Position numbers and translations under genes: made by a program
The notes under the pieces: generated by a model
What the model was told of the DNA's origin: nothing
Seen by the model: only the letters and a program-made list of their open reading frames with translations
Databases searched by the model: none
In this document: piece by piece, positions 62,151-64,000 of the stretch
Numbering within the stretch: the stretch's first letter is position 1
Layout of the letters: each line of letters opens with the position of its first letter
NCBI GenBank assembly: GCA_025093555.1
Contig: JAIWNF010000022.1
Coordinates: forward strand, 496,001-560,000
DNA from: Circinella umbellata
Lineage: Eukaryota; Mucoromycota; Mucoromycetes; Mucorales; Lichtheimiaceae
Length of the DNA stretch: 64,000 nucleotides
Reading direction: 5' to 3'

Positions 62151-62280
62151 ACTTGACTTTTGAATATTGCTCAAACAAAACCTAGCAATTGATAAATGGA
62201 GTTTAGTTAAAAAATTACTTTTGTTTTTTTATTACAGTTGTGGCTGCATATAAAAAAAAAGACCATCAAATTACTATCGT

Positions 62281-62400
62281 CGGTTCCTCGGTTCTCCTCG
62301 GTTCTTCTCGGTTCCTCACAGTTCGGTTCGGTTTGGCTCTTACTAAAGGTCGGTTCGATTCGGTTCTCCTAAGAAACCGAACCGAATCGAACCGTGAGGA
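62281..62400. repeat. GGTTC-rich foldback repeat
   Basis: Several head-to-tail CGGTTCYTCT-like units are followed by a hairpin. Perfect 15-bp arms CGGTTCGATTCGGTT (62350-62364) and its complement (62379-62393) surround a 14-base loop. The left part (TTCCTCACAGTTCGGTTCGG) can also pair with the far end (CCGTGAGGA). This is unlike the surrounding AT-rich DNA and probably a foldback or MITE-like element. Confidence 0.75.
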
Positions 62401-63099
62401 TCCCTAGAAGACACAAGAGCAAAGCATTCGGTGTAGCTTCCATGACTTGACCTTGTTATTCAGCCGATGACACGCATAAATAAAAGAGATACAGGCACGC
62501 CAAGAAGTAATCGAAGCATCAGAAAGAAGAACTGAAATTGTGTTCGGCCAATGGCCAGATAATATGAAAAAATTGACACGATGATGACAAGAAGAGAGAA
62601 CCTGGAATGGTAAAAGGACAAGCAAAACCAGATGACAGCACTGACAGAAGACAAAGAAAGAAAGAAAGAGGGAAACTAACAAAATAAAAAAAATGATAAT
62701 ACGTAATTAGTAAACATATAATAACAAAAACAAATGAAGAGGGAAAAAAAGTATTGTTGGCGATGCAAAACAAGAAGAAATAAAAAAAATTAAGTACCTT
62801 GTTCATCATTATAAGAAACCAAAAAAAAAAAGCATCCAAAGTACAAACATGATAGCTCGATTAATCTAAAAGAAAGAAAAAACGACAAAAGGGACCTAAT
62901 AAATATAAAACACACATCCTTGTCAATTATTACGCATTCATGATGCGTCGATCATATATCCAGAATTTTGTTTTTGACTCATCTTTTTTTCTGTAAGCCC
63001 GATTTCTCCAATCAAAAAAAAATATATTAAAATCATGAATATACCTCATTATATCATCTTGAACAAAAAAAAAATCCACAGGATGAACAACCACAACTT

Positions 63100-63387
63100 T
63101 TAACGGTAAAGAAAAAATAAGGCCAAAAGAAGCAGCAATTTCAGTAGTAGTACCGGCAGTAGGATGGGAACCCTTGAATATTCGGCAACATGATGGATGG
63201 ATAATTCGGACGAATGGATTTTAACCGGGAGAAAGAGTTTCTTCAATAATGATCCGCAGCAATAGATAGAGCTTGACACATGAACTTGTTTATTACAAGA
63301 GGATGTACATGCATGAAAAGTAAGAGAATTAGTGACAACCGAAAAAAAAGATCGAATGGCTTGAACCAATAACATAGTCTTGGCCAT
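63100..63387 (-). CDS. Small hydrophobic ORF of uncertain status
   Basis: Not recognised. 95 residues from a true ATG (MAKTMLLVQAIRSFF) with a CT-rich leader upstream and a very short ORF (MLVIFFLLLEL) just before it. The middle is Cys/Ser/His-containing (CTSSCNKQVHVSSSIYCCG) and the end is Leu-rich (LLLKLLLLLALFFLYR). The ending could be a membrane segment, or simply T-rich DNA read in one frame. It may be the first exon of a gene whose other exons I could not place. Confidence 0.25.
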   Translation of the reverse strand: MAKTMLLVQAIRSFFSVVTNSLTFHACTSSCNKQVHVSSSIYCCGSLLKKLFLPVKIHSSELSIHHVAEYSRVPILLPVLLLKLLLLLALFFLYR

Positions 63388-64000
63388 GATGAATTGCTCT
63401 TAAAGCTCCAGCAAAAGAAAAAAAATCACCAGCATATTGACAAGATGAAATAAAAAAGAGAAGAGAGAGAAAGAGAGAGATGATAAATTCTGCGGCGATA
63501 AATGGCGTATAAACTACGCAAACAGAAAAGAAAATGATGATGATGAAGAATGAGTGAGTGATTTAAAAAGTCACAATAGTATAAACACGCGGTCCCATCT
63601 TATCATCAATCAAAAAATAGTATCCCCCCCATCATCGTATATTCTTTTTTTTTTTTTTTGTTTCTCCAAGACCAATATTATAAAAAGAAAAAAGTTATGC
63701 AATAGTTGGAGTTTGACACTCATGCATAAAAAAAAAAGAAGGAAACCAACCACAACAGCTGCCACAAAGGGAAAAAAGATGGCGCACTTGAATCAATATC
63801 ATAAGCTTGAGCCTTGACCAAGATGGAAGAAAACCGTGTGCTGCGTGCTTGGATGACTAACCAATAAGTAAATCATAAAGAGAGAAGGTTGACTTGAAGA
63901 AAAAAAGAAAGAGAGGGGACAAAAAAAGAAAAAAATACATTAGCCAATGAAATATTTGCCAACACAGGATTGTTTACCTTTTGTTATTATTGAATAGAAA

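Larger units (their letters stand above)
62151..64000. other. Region upstream of the seven-exon gene to the window end
   Basis: Contains a GGTTC-rich foldback (62281-62400), then AT-rich DNA with purine runs on the plus strand (63420-63490 GA-rich), which would be a CT-rich leader for a minus-strand transcript. One 95-codon ORF (63387-63100) is listed separately. Nothing else was recognised. Confidence 0.45.

Overview
This is AT-rich nuclear DNA of a filamentous fungus, most likely an early-diverging one of the Mucoromycota/Mucorales type (inference). The protein genes are split by short introns (mostly 60-165 bp, GTAAGT-like donors and TAG acceptors). Their products are rich in poly-Q/N/H/S runs. 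The gene set includes a fungal-style kinesin-4, Rrp8, LSm6, Tom20, Gpi1 and an OS-9/Yos9 lectin, plus a Tubby-domain protein and an ACBD6-like acyl-CoA-binding/ankyrin protein. I rebuilt the gene models by joining exons by eye. For each of the ten genes I recognise and place wholly inside the window, the chosen splice sites keep one open frame from ATG to stop.

Layout. 1-2 kb: a GATA-finger transcription factor (minus) cut by the window edge. 7.2-13.6 kb: a 1917-residue kinesin-4 (minus). 17.0-21.7 kb: three minus-strand genes, namely a Lys/Glu/Pro-rich unknown protein, a seven-exon Tubby-like protein and a small secreted protein that is probably GPI-anchored. 24.0-24.9 kb: Tom20 (minus). 30.1-32.4 kb: mitochondrial proline dehydrogenase (plus), converging on 33.0-36.5 kb GPI1/PIG-Q (minus, 15 exons). 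GPI1 diverges from a 2-oxoglutarate/Fe(II) oxygenase at 37.0-38.5 kb (plus). 50.7-57.5 kb is compact: RRP8 (plus), ACBD6-like (minus), LSM6 (plus) and OS-9/YOS9 (minus), with two tail-to-tail pairs. 60.1-62.2 kb: an unknown seven-exon gene with an in-frame stop codon and a 100-bp MITE in one intron.

The accessory part lies between about 38.5 and 50.6 kb. It holds a (GTTTTTTT)n minisatellite, eroded coding blocks, a GC-rich island with a membrane-segment ORF, and a Gly/Val-rich repeat ORF. Next to that ORF is a tandem array of short exon-like units with matching splice signals and similar intron sequence (about 45.5-47.1 kb). This array is the feature I find hardest to explain and the best candidate for something undescribed.

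The recognised genes are housekeeping functions (mitochondrial import and proline oxidation, GPI synthesis, ER quality control, rRNA methylation, RNA decay/splicing). They do not form one pathway, as expected for a eukaryotic chromosome segment. I found no rRNA, CRISPR array or convincing tRNA.
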